Below the pieces are notes generated by a model. The model saw only the letters and a list, made by a program, of their open reading frames with translations. It did not search any database and was not told the DNA's origin. DNA of 64,000 bases from Amphiura filiformis (taxonomy: Eukaryota; Echinodermata; Ophiuroidea; Amphilepidida; Amphiuridae). The stretch is taken from positions 68,794,058 through 68,858,057 of the forward strand of contig NC_092635.1 in NCBI RefSeq assembly GCF_039555335.1, given 5' to 3'. Of this stretch, positions 1 to 10,187 are shown piece by piece. The number at the start of each line of letters is the position of its first letter. Position 1 is the stretch's first letter. A program made the position numbers and the translations under genes.

Positions 1-217
1 AGACCACATGTTTTCAGAGCAATCTGACTGGTGGTATACCATAAAGCCTCTTGCTTTTCAGTTCCTGTAATTCATTTATCCAGTAGTGTTCATGCTGTTG
101 TATGAAATGAGACCACATGTTTTCAGAGCAATCTGACTGGCGGTATACCATAAAGCCTCTTGCTTTTCAGTTCCTGTAATTCATTTATCCAGTAGTGTTC
201 ATGCTGTTGTATGAAAC
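1..217. repeat. Tandem duplication, 109-bp unit, two copies
   Basis: Copies at 1-109 and 110-217 are nearly identical, differing at one T/C in the middle and at the end. On the minus strand the unit reads without stops for about 30 residues (HEHYWINELQELKSKRL), so it is probably a duplicated piece of a coding transposon remnant that continues rightwards to about 300. The first copy may be cut by the window edge. Confidence 0.85.
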
Positions 218-330
218 AAGACCATAGTTTTCTATCAGTTGGTTAAACAGTGATGGGCCAAACCGAAATGAACGGTCCAACCTGTGCTCATCACCATGAT
301 TCCTTCTAAGGAACAGGGGTGTATTTGTTG
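218..330 (-). pseudogene. Degenerate coding remnant of unknown family
   Basis: Minus-strand reading gives a protein-like stretch (RRNHGDEHRLDRSFRFGP, then SLFNQLIENYG) that ends in a stop. I do not recognise the family. It lies between the duplicated unit on its left and a reverse-transcriptase scrap on its right, so it is presumably part of the same decayed element cluster. Confidence 0.35.
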
Positions 331-520
331 GAGAATCTGGTTATCTTGTTGGTTACTCATTTCATGGTAGATTATACTTTTGTAAGTGAAGAGCCCTGAT
401 ATCCAACTTTGAATGTTGTTGATAGCATCAAATAGAAATCAAGCTGGTCACAGTATGCCTCTTTGTGGTACTCCAGATGTCACATTTCCCCAGGATGAAT
501 GTTTACTGTTTACTGTGACA
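330..520 (-). pseudogene. Non-LTR reverse transcriptase fragment, broken
   Basis: The minus-strand reading contains SSWGNVTSGVPQ, the RT motif-4-type signature of non-LTR (LINE) reverse transcriptases, followed after in-frame stops by INNIQSWISG, which fits the usual INDI.. segment, and by a D/E-rich tail. The expected xADD catalytic box is destroyed. Two in-frame stops directly after the GVPQ region show it is dead. It is fused without a gap to the integrase-core C-terminus at 525-830, so one inserted in, or recombined with, the other. The clade cannot be assigned. Confidence 0.55.
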
Positions 521-524
521 GGCA

Positions 525-830
525 GTGGACATTTGATATTCTCAAGTCTCACTTCTGATGTCAGGCGATCCAGCTCTGGCACAGGTCCATCATCAACACT
601 ATAATCTGGGTCAATTGAAGCATTGTTCCAAACTTCCGTAACTCCAGTAGGTGTGTTTGTACTATGTTGCAGCATACCTACAATAAACAAGTGCTATGGA
701 CTGCATCCTCCCTTTGATGTCAATAGATATCTGTTGTATGCTTCATGAAATCATTCAAGGCTTCTCTGTATGATGGGAGTAAAAGCGTATTGAAATGCAA
801 ACATCTATATATCATGCCGACAATCGCGCA
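525..830 (-). pseudogene. Integrase-core domain protein, C-terminal remnant (copy A)
   Basis: The minus strand encodes FAFQYAFTPIIQRSLE, then a stop, then FHEAYNR, then SKGGCSP, and then a downstream segment with GMLQHSTNTPTGVTEVW and DDGPVPE. This order matches the C-terminal half of the multicopy metazoan integrase-core (rve-like DDE) proteins: the (F/L)..HY.F.PRI..SL helix, a WN.HPL/SP.QL box, and a GMLQN..DDGP(V/L)P tail. Those proteins are transposase-derived and presumed nuclear. One in-frame stop and the lost N-terminus make this a remnant. A second copy of the same segment lies at 1592-1840. Confidence 0.6.
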
Positions 831-1359
831 AGTTGAAAATAACGGCGCATTTTAGGCACAACCGCGAATCAAAAGGCTAACCCGAAGCAGCCATTTTTCA
901 AAAACACATTCTACAAAAAACTGCAGATATCACAAAAACCAAAGAGCCCCCCAAAAAGAACATTTATCACACAAAAACGCACATTCTCCCTATGCTTAGC
1001 ATAAAATACAAGAATCATGAAATTTAGATAAAGCAGACAATTATTTCAATAACTCCAGGATTCTAGATCCAACGTCATTACATGACATGAGGAAATTTGC
1101 AACTTGAGTCTAAAGAGTCCAAGCATGAAGCACAATGATCAAGACTCAAAATTATCACCAACAGTTCTTCAAAACATTATTGTCCGTCATGTATAATTTT
1201 GTGAAAATAAGCACTGAAGTTAAAGTCAAAAGATTTCTTTAACATCAAAAACTCTTCCAAAACTATTTATCGGAAATTCACTAAATCACCCTAAAGGTTA
1301 AGTGTCCAAAACAAAGTCAAGATCAAGCGAGATAACGCTAACAAAATCATGCACTGAGT
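830..1359. other. AT-rich stretch without recognised genes
   Basis: No convincing frame or repeat structure is seen between the integrase-core remnant and the L1 ORF1-like fragment. Confidence 0.5.
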
Positions 1360-1557
1360 TTACATTCTCACTGCGGGAACATAGTCCTTAACTTGTCCAT
1401 TTTCAATGTATTTCAGTGAAGCTGGGAACTTGAAGAATGCTTTCTTACCCTCCTGACGAAGCTGTTTCATTGCAGGAAGCAGTTCTTTTCTCTGTAACTG
1501 AACTCTCTTGCTGAAGTCATCACTGATGAACAGTTTCCTGTCTTTGAATTTCTTTGT
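1360..1557 (-). pseudogene. L1-type ORF1p C-terminal domain fragment
   Basis: The last 65 or so residues of a minus-strand frame read KFKDRKLFISDDFSK, then QRKELLPAMKQLRQEGKKAFFKF and YIENGQVKDYVP. This is the pattern of the C-terminal domain of L1/Tx1-type ORF1 RNA-binding proteins: an acidic (D/E)DFP.. turn, the RK.L.P..K.AR..GKKA helix, then a hydrophobic strand and a K.I.(D/N)G..Y hairpin. ORF1p binds element RNA as a chaperone in the ribonucleoprotein particle. There is no coiled coil, RRM or ORF2 next to it; it is joined on its 5' side to integrase-core sequence, so it is a truncated fragment. Confidence 0.6.
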
Positions 1558-1591
1558 TTTCGGTGCTTTTGCTTGGTCCAAAGGGTTTGTC

Positions 1592-1840
1592 TTATGTGCG
1601 AATGACATATAACTGCTCTGGACTGCGACCTCCCTTTGATGGCAATGGATGTCTGTTGTATGCTTCACAAAAGTGGTTGAGGCTTCTCCATATGATGGGA
1701 GTAAAAGCGTATTGAAATGCAAACAACTGTATATCACTTGTGATATTGAGTGAGCCAGATGCTGTCAGTGTGGTGAAAAAGTCATGGAAGACACATAGGC
1801 TGGTCTGGAACACATTCACCCACACTCAATCAATCCTTTG
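1592..1840 (-). pseudogene. Integrase-core domain protein, C-terminal remnant (copy B)
   Basis: The minus-strand frame gives VFQTSLCVFHDFF, LTASGSLN, LFAFQYAFTPIIWRSL, FCEAYNRHPL and GRSPEQLY. This is a near-complete match to the end of the integrase-core DDE domain (the RLWRDVF..L..LFY.LF block, then HYVFLPRI..SL..F...WN.HPL, then SP.QL). A stop separates it from VHNQRI at 1841, where the tandem array begins, and the array units carry the sequence that should precede this block. It is therefore the parent segment from which the array was amplified. Compared with copy A it keeps the HPL box intact. Confidence 0.7.
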
Positions 1841-3690
1841 ATTGTGCACACTTGCACCAATAATGGCTGATCTGTGGGCTGCCCCGTGCCTTCTTGTCAT
1901 GTATTCGATAATATGGCCATTCTCAACACTCCAAAAAAAAGGTCATGGAATACACACAGGCTGCCCTGAAAAACATCAACCCGCACTCACTCAATCCTTT
2001 GATTGTGCACACTTGCACCAATAATAGCTGATCTGTGGGCTGCCCGTGCCTTCTTGTCATGTATTCGATAATATGGCCATTCTCAACACTCCAAAAAAAA
2101 GGTCATGGAATACACACAGGCTTCCCTGAAAAACATCAACCCGCACTCACTCAATCCTTTGATTGTGCACACTTGCACCAATAATGGCTGATCTGTGGGC
2201 TGCCCCGTGCCTTCTTGTCATGTATTCTATAATATGGCCATTCTCAACACTCCAAAAAAAAGGTCATGGAATACACACAGGCTTCCCTGAAAAACATCAA
2301 CCCGCACTCACTCAATCCTCTGATTGTGCACACTTGCACCAATAATAGCTGATCTGTGGGCTGCCCCGTGCCTTCTTGTCATGTATTCGATAATATGGCC
2401 ATTCTCAACACTCCAAAAAAAGGTCATGGAATACACACAGGCTTCCTGAAAACATCAACCCGCACTCACTCAATCCTCTGATTGTGCACACTTGCACCAA
2501 TAATGGCTGATCTGTGGGCTGCCCTGTGCCTTCTTGTCATGTATTCGATAATATGGCCATTCTCAACACTCCAAAAAAAAGGTCATGGAATACACACAGG
2601 CTTCCCTGAAAAACATCAACCCGCACTCAATCAATCCTCTGATTGTGCACACTTGCATCAATAATAGCTGATCTGTGGGCTGCCCTGTGCCTTCTTGTCA
2701 TGTATTCGATAATATGGCCATTCTCAACACTCCAAAAAAAAGGTCATGGAATACACACAGGCTTCCCTGAAAAACATCAACCCGCACTCACTCAATCCTC
2801 TGATTGTGCACACTTGCACCAATAATGGCTGATCTGTGGGCTGCCCTGTGATTTTCTTGTCATGTATTCGATAATATGGCCATTCTCAACACTCTAAAAA
2901 AAAGGTCATGGAATACACACAGGCTGCCCTGAAAAACATCAACCCGCACTCACTCAATCCTCTGATTGTGCACACTTGCACCAATAATGGCTGATCTGTG
3001 GGCTGCCCTGTGCCTTCTTGTCATGTATTCTATAATATGGCCATTCTCAACACTCCAAAAAAAAGGTCATGGAATACACACAAGCTTCCCTGAAAAACAT
3101 CAACTCGCACTCACTCAATCCTGTGATTGTGCACACTTGCACCAATAATGGCTGATCTGTGGGCTGCCCCGTGCCTTCTTGTCATGTATTCGATAATATG
3201 GCCATTCTCAACACTCCAAAAAAAAGGTCATGGAATACACACAAGCTTCCCTGAAAAACATCAACCCGCACTCACTCAATCCTTTGATTGTGCACACTTG
3301 CACCAATAATGGCTGATCTGTGGGCTGCCCTGTGCCTTCTTGTCATGTATTCGATAATATGGCCATTCTCAACACTCCAAAAAAAAGGTCATGGAATACA
3401 CACAAGCTTCCCTGAAAAACATCAACCCGCACTCACTCAATCCTTTGATTGTGCACACTTGCACCAATAATAGCTGATCTGTGGGCTGCCCTGTGCCTTC
3501 TTGTCATGTATTCTATAATATGGCCATTCTCAACACTCCAAAAAAAAGGTCATGGAATACACACAGGCTTCCCTGAAAAACATCAACCCGCACTCACTCA
3601 ATCCTCTGATTGTGCACACTTGCACCAATAATAGCTGATCTGTGGGCTGCCCGTGCCTTCTTGTCATGTATTCGATAATATGGCCATTTT
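1841..3690. repeat. 161-bp tandem array derived from an integrase-core segment
   Basis: Unit starts marked by the same ATTGTGCACACTTGC block fall at 1841, 2002, 2162, 2323, 2481, 2642, 2803, 2965, 3126, 3287, 3448 and 3609, giving eleven full units and a final partial one. Spacing is 158-162 bp. On the minus strand each unit reads VENGHIIEYMTRRHG, AAHRSAIIGASVHNQRIE, stop, VDVFQGSLCVFHDLFF; this is the N..R.SIITG.SVHNQRIERLW region of integrase-core proteins. Because 161 is not a multiple of three, the frame shifts at each junction, so no long protein results. The 60-codon plus-strand frames in the units are shadows. Confidence 0.9.
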
Positions 3691-4528
3691 TGTGTTTTTG
3701 ACTCATTCATCCTTTTTCTCCTCTTCCTTGTTTTCATCTTCTCCCATCACATGGTCTACTTTTTCTTCTTCTATGATGTAGTCATCTTTTACTAGCATAC
3801 CCATTTCTTGTACTTCTACACCTGAGACAATGTTCTCGTCCTCTTCTCACCTGCCTGTTTGTTGTTATGCTGTAATGTCCCCACCCTTTACTGACATACC
3901 ACCCTTTACTGACTCCTTGACCGCCTTCTCTTTCGTACGTTCATCCTCGGCCAGCCTGGAAAAGGCCCGCCGAACAGATGGCATACCAAACGGAGCAGAC
4001 CTCAACTCTCTTTTATCAGAAAAGTTGAGCGCCTGGGCGACCAAGGTTCGACGTGCCAAGACGGAACGGGTCGAGATACGAGTGAAGTGCTCTGCCGAGA
4101 GGTGATAGAGGTCTGCCAACACATGGACTGCCCTCAGTGTCACCTGCTTGTTTGTTGTTCTACTCTGATTTCCCCACCCTTTACTAACATACCGCTCCAG
4201 ATCATATCTTCTTCTAGTATACTCATTTGCTGTCCTTCGACTTCTGAGGTAATGTTCTCATCTACTGAAATACCACTGCAAGTGATCATATCTTCTGCCC
4301 TAGATGTTGATGCACACATCTCATCAATGGAAGCCTTGGTCATAAAGTTCTTTTACATCTATGATGCCTTCTGCCCAGATCTCCCACTTCTCTAGTGGAT
4401 TCTTTAGTATCATTCTTGTTCTTGAAGAGGAAACCATCTTTGTTGATGTCTTCTCGGGGTGATGGAAGTAATTTTAGCCCACCCTTTCTTGGTGCTTGGT
4501 GTTTTAGCTTAGCAACACAAGGTGTCAT
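3690..4528 (-). pseudogene. Degenerate acidic coding region, family not recognised
   Basis: Three minus-strand frames link across frameshifts: MTPCVAKLKHQAPRKGGLKL at the 5' end (4528), then ISVDENITSEVEGQQM (about 4260), then LNFSDKRELRSAPFGMPSVR (about 4000), and a second acidic block DENIVSGVEVQEMGMLV (about 3800) that repeats the first one imperfectly. This looks like a decayed repetitive acidic ORF, perhaps the ORF1 of a transposon. Its 3' end runs into the tandem array at 3690. I cannot name it, and the joining of frames is my inference. Confidence 0.35.
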
Positions 4529-5075
4529 GGTCTCCTTAGCTCCTCTAGGTGTGCCATATCCTTAATAAGGAAAGTAAATTAAGCCATGCATGTGGATTTT
4601 GTTATGCAGACAGATGAACATGACCATTAGCATGGTATCCTTGTCCACACATCCAATGGAAAACAATTGAAATGGTGCCGAATTTGGTCTGTAAAAGTGG
4701 ACATTTTCGTGCTACATTTATTTTTTTCGTTCCAAGCTGCTACCGTGAAATTAACAACGCGTGAATATATTCCTTTTGTGTATAGGCCAATGTAAGGAAA
4801 CTTAAGGAAATGCAAAAAATTGATGGCGCAAATATTTCCATTTTTACAGTATGGCATGCATGTGTGGTCATCGACGAACAAAAATCATTTTGTTTAGCAA
4901 AACTACACACTAAAAAAGTAAAATATTCTTACCCACATGATCCAGCCATGTATGAAGTCATTCATTCATAAATAGTCATGGATGTTCTTGTTATGATGTT
5001 TTCATGTTTAGTATGAAATTGTTTGCATTACTTACTCTACAGTTATGAAAGAGCATATCTTCTTTTGTTTAGCCT
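4529..5075. other. No gene seen
   Basis: AT-rich sequence with only short chance frames. Confidence 0.5.
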
Positions 5076-6008
5076 CTAAGGTCGTGTTCTCACATGGGGT
5101 CTCGTACCTAGGTCCGAGTCCACATACAAGTTGACTCGATCCACATTGATTGCGCGTTCTCACTGATTGGTAAAACCAGACCAAACAGCTGATGTGGTAT
5201 CAGTCTACTTATATCCCACAGGTTGTCTTTCACTCCCCCTGCGCCCGATTTCCCCTGCCCCTTCTTATATTCCCGGTACCATTTTTTTCATTGATTTCAT
5301 TTTGATTTTCAGTTGCAGTCCAGTTCTTTCCACTCCTGTCTGGGCCTTAAAATCCTTAGCAAGTTCGTCCCAGATCTAGTCGTTGTGTACCATCGAACTG
5401 AACTGCACTTGTACTTCTTCATCTGCCCACAGCTCTGCCAGCGTCTCCATCTCATCCAAACGCCATGTTATGCCACGGACTGACATAGCACTACCACTGA
5501 TGGATTACCGAATTCCGATTATACTATTTAAAATGGTCAAAATTTAAGTAAAATGAATATCATAAAAATTGAGATTGAAATTTGTTATCAACGTTCATGT
5601 GTTGCCAAATCGTGAATTGCGCTCGGTTCTCTGACTGTAAACAACACTGAGGTCGAAAGGTTGTGACATAGTAACGTATTTCCGGTGTAAGTGTACTGAG
5701 TCCACATTCATTGTGTCAAACACGTTCTCACTATGCAATCTGATACCATGTCCTAGGTACGAGACCACTTCAATGAGGTGGTCTCGATGCTACATCCTGG
5801 ATGTTTCCTGGGATGTTTGGCATCCAAGAAAACCCACTCATCCTGTAACTTTCCCCCTTTCATAGTCTCGATGCTACATCCTGGATGTAGCATCGAGACC
5901 ACATATTTCGTGTTCTCACTAGGCTCATGCTAGGCTTGGAAGTGGAGTCGATGTAGGATCGAGTCCACGTCCTGGTATCAAACTGGCATAGTGAGAACGC
6001 GCCCTAAG
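5076..6008. mobile_element. Non-autonomous DNA element with CTAAGG..GTTCTCAC ends
   Basis: The left end CTAAGGTCGTGTTCTCAC (5076) is matched in inverted orientation by GTGAGAACGCGCCCTAAG ending at 6008. Inside, a GGTCTCGATGCTACATCCTGG block recurs around 5783, 5865 and 5885, partly inverted. No transposase frame is present. It is a roughly 930-bp MITE-like element with imperfect ends; a target-site duplication is not evident. Confidence 0.6.
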
Positions 6009-6049
6009 ATGTAAAATACCCAGGGTGGAAAGGTGAGGGCTCTATCCTG

Positions 6050-6480
6050 TTTTCCATCCTCCAATATGAGGTGATGTTCAGCAGCCTTCAGGTATTTCTT
6101 CTCGCTTTGATGACTGTAGTCTGATGGCATACGGCCGTGAAACTTCCCCACGTTTACAGAAGGAACAGACTGTCAGAAGTGTTGCCGATTCCTTTCCTCT
6201 GGACCATAGGACCTTATTTTCACGGCCTAGTTTATTTCCTCCTGCCTCTATTAATTCCCACTCAGAGAGCACAAGCAGCGTATTCTTGCAGATTGAGGAC
6301 TAAGTGTTTGTCGCAATACATATCATTTATTGTCAGCATTTGTTGCTTAACATCATCGTCTATGTCTTCCCAATTCTCTGTAACTTGAGGCAGGGCTTTG
6401 GCTCTCCATTTTTCTAGTTTTTCTATATAGGCTTTGTTCACAATACACCTGTCAGTCGTTGTATTCTTAATTTTTGTGAG
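6050..6480 (-). pseudogene. Degenerate transposon-derived ORF, family not named
   Basis: The minus strand reads TDRCIVNKAYIEKLEKWRAK, then WEDIDDDVKQQMLTINDMYCDKH, and after a one-base shift LSEWELIEAGG, ESATLLTVCSFCKRGE and IPEGC. The series resembles multicopy uncharacterised proteins I associate with marine invertebrates (a YC..H.L helix, a LK.WE helix, an ESGT.RLVRTxCKAF(H)KRG motif). At least one frameshift (about 6270) breaks it. Function is unknown. Confidence 0.4.
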
Positions 6481-6632
6481 AAGTTGCAGAGTGTGATCCC
6501 GGTCCTTGTTGATATTGAGTATATTTTTGGTGTTCTTGCCTGATCCATCGGATTGGTTTTATAGACAAACGACGCAGCGTAAAGAAAAAATGTGACATGA
6601 TTGTACCAGAATTTGGCAGGTCTTTTTATCAA
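6438..6632 (-). pseudogene. Fragment sharing a KTNPxDQA motif with 1558-1605
   Basis: SFVYKTNPMDQARTPK here and SFAHKTNPLDQAKAPK at 1558-1605 agree at 11 of 16 positions, although the flanking DNA differs. This suggests both derive from the same coding family. The frame is short and otherwise unrecognised. Confidence 0.35.
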
Positions 6633-6743
6633 TTTCTTGGCGCTATCATATCTGTAATATGCGATATATGTAATATATATATGTTTTTAAACCTTGATGT
6701 TGAGTGAACTATTTTGAACTATTTTTTGTTATTTCTTGATATC

Positions 6744-6870
6744 CGGTTACTCTTTCCTAGCTCTTCTTACTCCCGCTGCATTTGTCTCCCATGATAGCCA
6801 TCGTCTTGTCTGGAAGAAGTTGCCAGAAGATGCCTGTTTCATCCGTGTTGTAGATGTCTTCTGGTTCAAA
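6744..6870 (-). pseudogene. Tigger/pogo DDE transposase fragment
   Basis: The minus strand encodes FEPEDIYNTDETGIFWQLLP, then DKTMAIMGDKCSGSKKS, stop, ERVT. This is the hallmark of the pogo/Tigger/jerky DDE_1 domain: the (N)xDETGLF.(R)LLP(D)KT box that holds the first catalytic Asp, followed by the G.K.S..R(V/L)T strand. The rest of the transposase (CENP-B-type HTH and the other catalytic residues) is not recognisable nearby, although a protein-like stretch around 6960-7250 may be a decayed upstream part. A stop follows SGSKKS. Dead fragment. Confidence 0.7.
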
Positions 6871-7776
6871 TCAATGAGGATCTTGGGGAGCCCCTTTTGA
6901 TCCATGGTGCCCTCACCGTATATCTGTTTTTAAACCATGAAGTTGAGTGATTTCTTGTTCTGGCTTAAAATTAATTCTGATGGCTCAGTTGCCTCTCCAG
7001 GTTGCATGCTGGCTAAATAATCTTGATGCAGTGCAAGCTGAGATAGCTCAAAAAGCTGCTTGATACACATGGACATAGCAGGGACCTTCTCTGGGCTCTA
7101 GCTCTGGAACTGCTTCCATAGTGTTGGCAACATCCGGGCTGAGCCCAAATGTGCCCATATCTGTCATGGCCATCTCTTTTTTCTTTCTCCAATCTTTGCG
7201 GTATAATAATCAACAAGCTATCAGGTCTTGAACAAGTAAGCAACAAGGTCTAATATCTTTCTTACAATCATCTCCTCCCATATGTGTGAACTTGTTGTCA
7301 ATAATCAATCATCATGACAGTTGATTAGCAACTTTGTGTTGTTAGAACTTCGGAAACCCGCCATCGATAGCTGCACATTACATTTCGCGGGCGGGAAGCC
7401 GGGAACAGCTGATGATTTTTCCTTTTCTTATATAAAAACTTACGGTGTGAATTTGTCTTCCTCTGGTATGACGAATTTGTACCACAGGTCATTTCCATCT
7501 CGAATTCGCATAGAATTCGCTAAAGCAACTTTCAGAAATGATGACATTTTAACGAAAATAGTGAGCAATATTTTTCTTGTTCGTTATCTGGTTTGAGCAA
7601 TAATTTTGTTTGTTGTTAGCAACTGTGCGGCGCATGCGTAATAGTTTATGCCAGATTGAACGCGCTTGAAACACCGCGCATCACGTCACAATGCTACGCC
7701 CTTATGCGAGGGGTCTCGGGTTCGATCCCATCCAGAGCAAACAACTTCTTTCTTTCTTTTCTCTCTTTATTCCTTA
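6871..7776. other. No convincing gene; possible decayed upstream part of the Tigger copy
   Basis: The minus strand at 6960-7200 has protein-like pieces (LASMQPGEATEPSEL, MAMTDMGTFGLSPDVAN) separated by frameshifts. 7300-7700 is mixed sequence with a GC-rich spot at 7385-7400 and an isolated GGTTCGATCCC (pol III B-box-like) at 7719-7730. Confidence 0.35.
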
Positions 7777-7976
7777 ATTAATGTTGTAAAAAAGTAATGA
7801 CCTCTATTGAAGTGCCTTGTGTGCCTGTTAATTTGGGGTTTTCTGATGATGTTGTTGACATTGTCCCTTTGGTAACTTTGATAACTTGGTCCAGTTGAAA
7901 TGGAAAATTTACCATGTCTCTCCAAAAACAGAAATGAAGATGGCCTGTTGAATCAAAGATGATGCCATTTCTGTAG

Positions 7977-8492
7977 TCAAGGTATCTTAGGATTACAGGA
8001 GACATAGAGTTGGGTGTCATCAGCGTAGACATGGTAGGACATGTCGTGTTTACGAACGATATCACCGACAGGTAATGTGTATATTGTGTAGCCAATAGGC
8101 CCAACAATTGAACCTTGTGGTAGTCCAAATGTTGCAGTTACTGGTTGTGAAAGTTCACCTACTACATCAACGCGAATGGACCATCCAGTGAGGTAGGACT
8201 CAAACCATTTGAGAGCAACACCTTTGACACCGAGGCGATTTGAAAGACATGAAAGTAATATTCCATGATCGATGGTGTCAAAGGCGGCAGAAAGATCGAG
8301 AAGCACCAATAATACAACTTGGTTCAAATCCAACGCAAACATGATGTCATTTTTTACCTTTATCAAAGCAGATTCTGTGCAAGAATGTGATCTGTAGGCT
8401 GATTGGAAGGGATCAGCAAGGTTGTAGAAGTTCATATGATCGGTTAATCGTGAACATGCTATCTTTTCAATGATTTTTCCAATGAATGTCAA
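7977..8492 (-). pseudogene. LINE reverse transcriptase fragment (CR1/L2-like)
   Basis: A 172-codon uninterrupted frame with RT motifs in order: IIEKIACSRL with SAYRSHSCTESAL (residues about 6-42), LLDLSAAFDTIDHGILL (64-80, motif A with its catalytic Asp), FGLPQGSIVGP (122-132, motif B) and YADDTQLY (156-163, motif C with the paired Asp). This layout and wording fit non-LTR RTs of the CR1/L2 group. The apparent first codon is TTG, so this is not a real start; a stop precedes it. Sequence after YADD is lost, the endonuclease is absent, and the thumb/C-terminus is missing. All catalytic Asp residues survive, so the insertion is relatively young. Confidence 0.85.
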
Positions 8493-8499
8493 GTTGATG

Positions 8500-8830
8500 G
8501 ATCACTGATGATTTATGGATCACTGCTACCACACAGTATTATGCTGTGTACTCGTTGTAATCAACAATATAGGCATTGTAACGTTAACATGTACCATGAA
8601 ACGCACGCATGATCCATTAAACGTTTAGCAATTGTGGTAAACATGACATTTGTATCGCCTGTTGCTCTGTTACTTCTGTTTAATGAAGACATGGAGTTGA
8701 ATGTATATGTACATGCATCAATGGCAGGCGTTGGCCTACAATTTATTTCTTAACAGATCATATTGGTCTTGTGGTACGTCTTTAATCAAAGAAGTTCAGG
8801 TAATGAAAGATCCAGAATGAATCTCACTGG
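8500..8830. other. No gene seen
   Basis: AT-rich DNA between the LINE fragment and the MITE copy; a short direct repeat of ATGGATCACTG occurs at 8499-8525. Confidence 0.5.
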
Positions 8831-9064
8831 AAATTTTATTTAATCACAGACAACAGTTGTGGAGTTACAGTCAAAAATGAGGGAAAACTAATATTTGATC
8901 AATAAATCAATAACTACTTGCCTTGAGTTGCCGAATTTTCAGTGCAGTGGTTGTAGTCCTTGCCCCTATAATATACATATCTTACTTGTCACAAATGCGC
9001 TATAATTTTTGAGAAAAATGTAAAAATAGGCACAAAATTGGCCAGTGATGTAGTACCCCCTTAA
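8831..9064. mobile_element. Partial copy of the TTAA-ended MITE (family 3)
   Basis: About 234 bp match the right two-thirds of the full element at 19511-19869 in the same orientation, ending in the shared terminus TGTAGTACCCCCTTAA. The left end is missing. It lies inside the intron-side flank of the putative exon at 9124-9331. Confidence 0.85.
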
Positions 9065-9123
9065 GACAATGTAAATCTGCTTTCTTATTGGTTGAATGAA
9101 GTAATTTATTGCTGTTATCTTAC

Positions 9124-9331
9124 CTGAATTGTTGTATCCGTGGATGTATTTAGCGAGAGGGCCTTTAAAAACTTGTTGTGTCTGGGGCTTGTGTGTGTTA
9201 TTTTGACTCGGTCGCCACTCTTGACTGGGCTGGTAGCTGCTGTATTCCAGTGCCACCTGTATCTGGCCACTGTCATCTTCCAGCGTGATGTTTCTTACTT
9301 TCCTTGCTGACGTGACATTGATGGCAGAGTC
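9124..9331 (-). CDS. Putative orphan exon, possibly OB-fold-like
   Basis: A 208-bp frame is bounded on the minus strand by a pyrimidine-rich acceptor (CTCTTACAG before GAC) and a good donor (AATTCAG followed by GTAAGA). It enters in phase 0 and leaves in phase 1. The peptide DSAINVTSARKVRNITLEDD, SGQIQVALEYSSYQP has the R(x)ITL.DDSG.I.VALE pattern of an OB-fold strand pair as found in RPA-like single-strand binding domains. I see no partner exon with certainty; hAT-like exons lie about 0.9 kb upstream on the same strand but belong to a different family. It may be a TE-derived exon. Confidence 0.45.
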
Positions 9332-9399
9332 CTGTAAGAGAATGATGATATATTTTGTTATATTAAATGTGATTGTTTTCATTTGAAAAAGTTATAGCT

Positions 9400-10187
9400 T
9401 GTACATGTTTGTATCTAAGTGTTGGTTTTAATAGTCTCAGGCTGTAGGGATGTAAAAGCAGATCGATTTTCAGGTACATTGTCCATGTAGTATCCAAGAC
9501 CAGTTTAGTTGAAATCAGAGATTTCCTCAGATTTTGACCCCTGATCCCTTCTACCCATAATGGTATGTTGCAGATAGGTCAAACTATACTTTTATGAATC
9601 CTGGCGATGAAATACATTGGCATGGTTTCCAACCAAATCTTAGCAACCTCGAATTCTTACCCCTGTACCTCTTCGGAGGCTCTTCCACACCCCCTAATCC
9701 CAGCCATCCTTCTGAAAATGTTGACACCCACACTTCCCAAAATCAGTTGAAGTCTGTTTCTTCAAAAAAAAATCAGATTAATCATACTATAGGGATACTA
9801 AAAGTTTGACCCAAAATTGTCCAAATATACTGGATTCAAAAATGGGCTTTAACAGGGTCTTTGAAAAAGAACAAAAAAAATGTATTTTTTACCATCTTGG
9901 CACACTTTTAGTGTTTCTTGAACAGAGCAACAATAACAAGTTCAATAACAAAAGTGACTCAATAATTGAGTAATCGAGTTGACAAAGCCCAATATTAGCA
10001 GTTTTTATGCCTCCACCGCGAGGCATACTGTTGTCTTTGTCAGTGATCATGTCTTTTCTTTTCCATGTGGAAATATAACTTTTCAATTTGTTTGATTATT
10101 GTGTTATTTTGATGTTAAATATAAATTCTATAGCTGTGATGCGAAAGCCAATGTTCGGCGCATCATTTGGGAGGTTTCCAAGTAGGC
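9400..10187. other. No gene seen
   Basis: Only short chance frames; A-rich runs at 9767 and 9870. Confidence 0.5.

Noticed and set aside
1842..3631. Eight similar 60-codon plus-strand frames starting MCTLAPIMADLW
   Set aside because: They are the antisense shadow of the integrase-core-derived tandem unit; the minus strand carries the recognisable protein motif.
7700..7740. GGTTCGATCCC resembling a pol III B box
   Set aside because: No A box at the right distance and no cloverleaf; too little for a tRNA or SINE.
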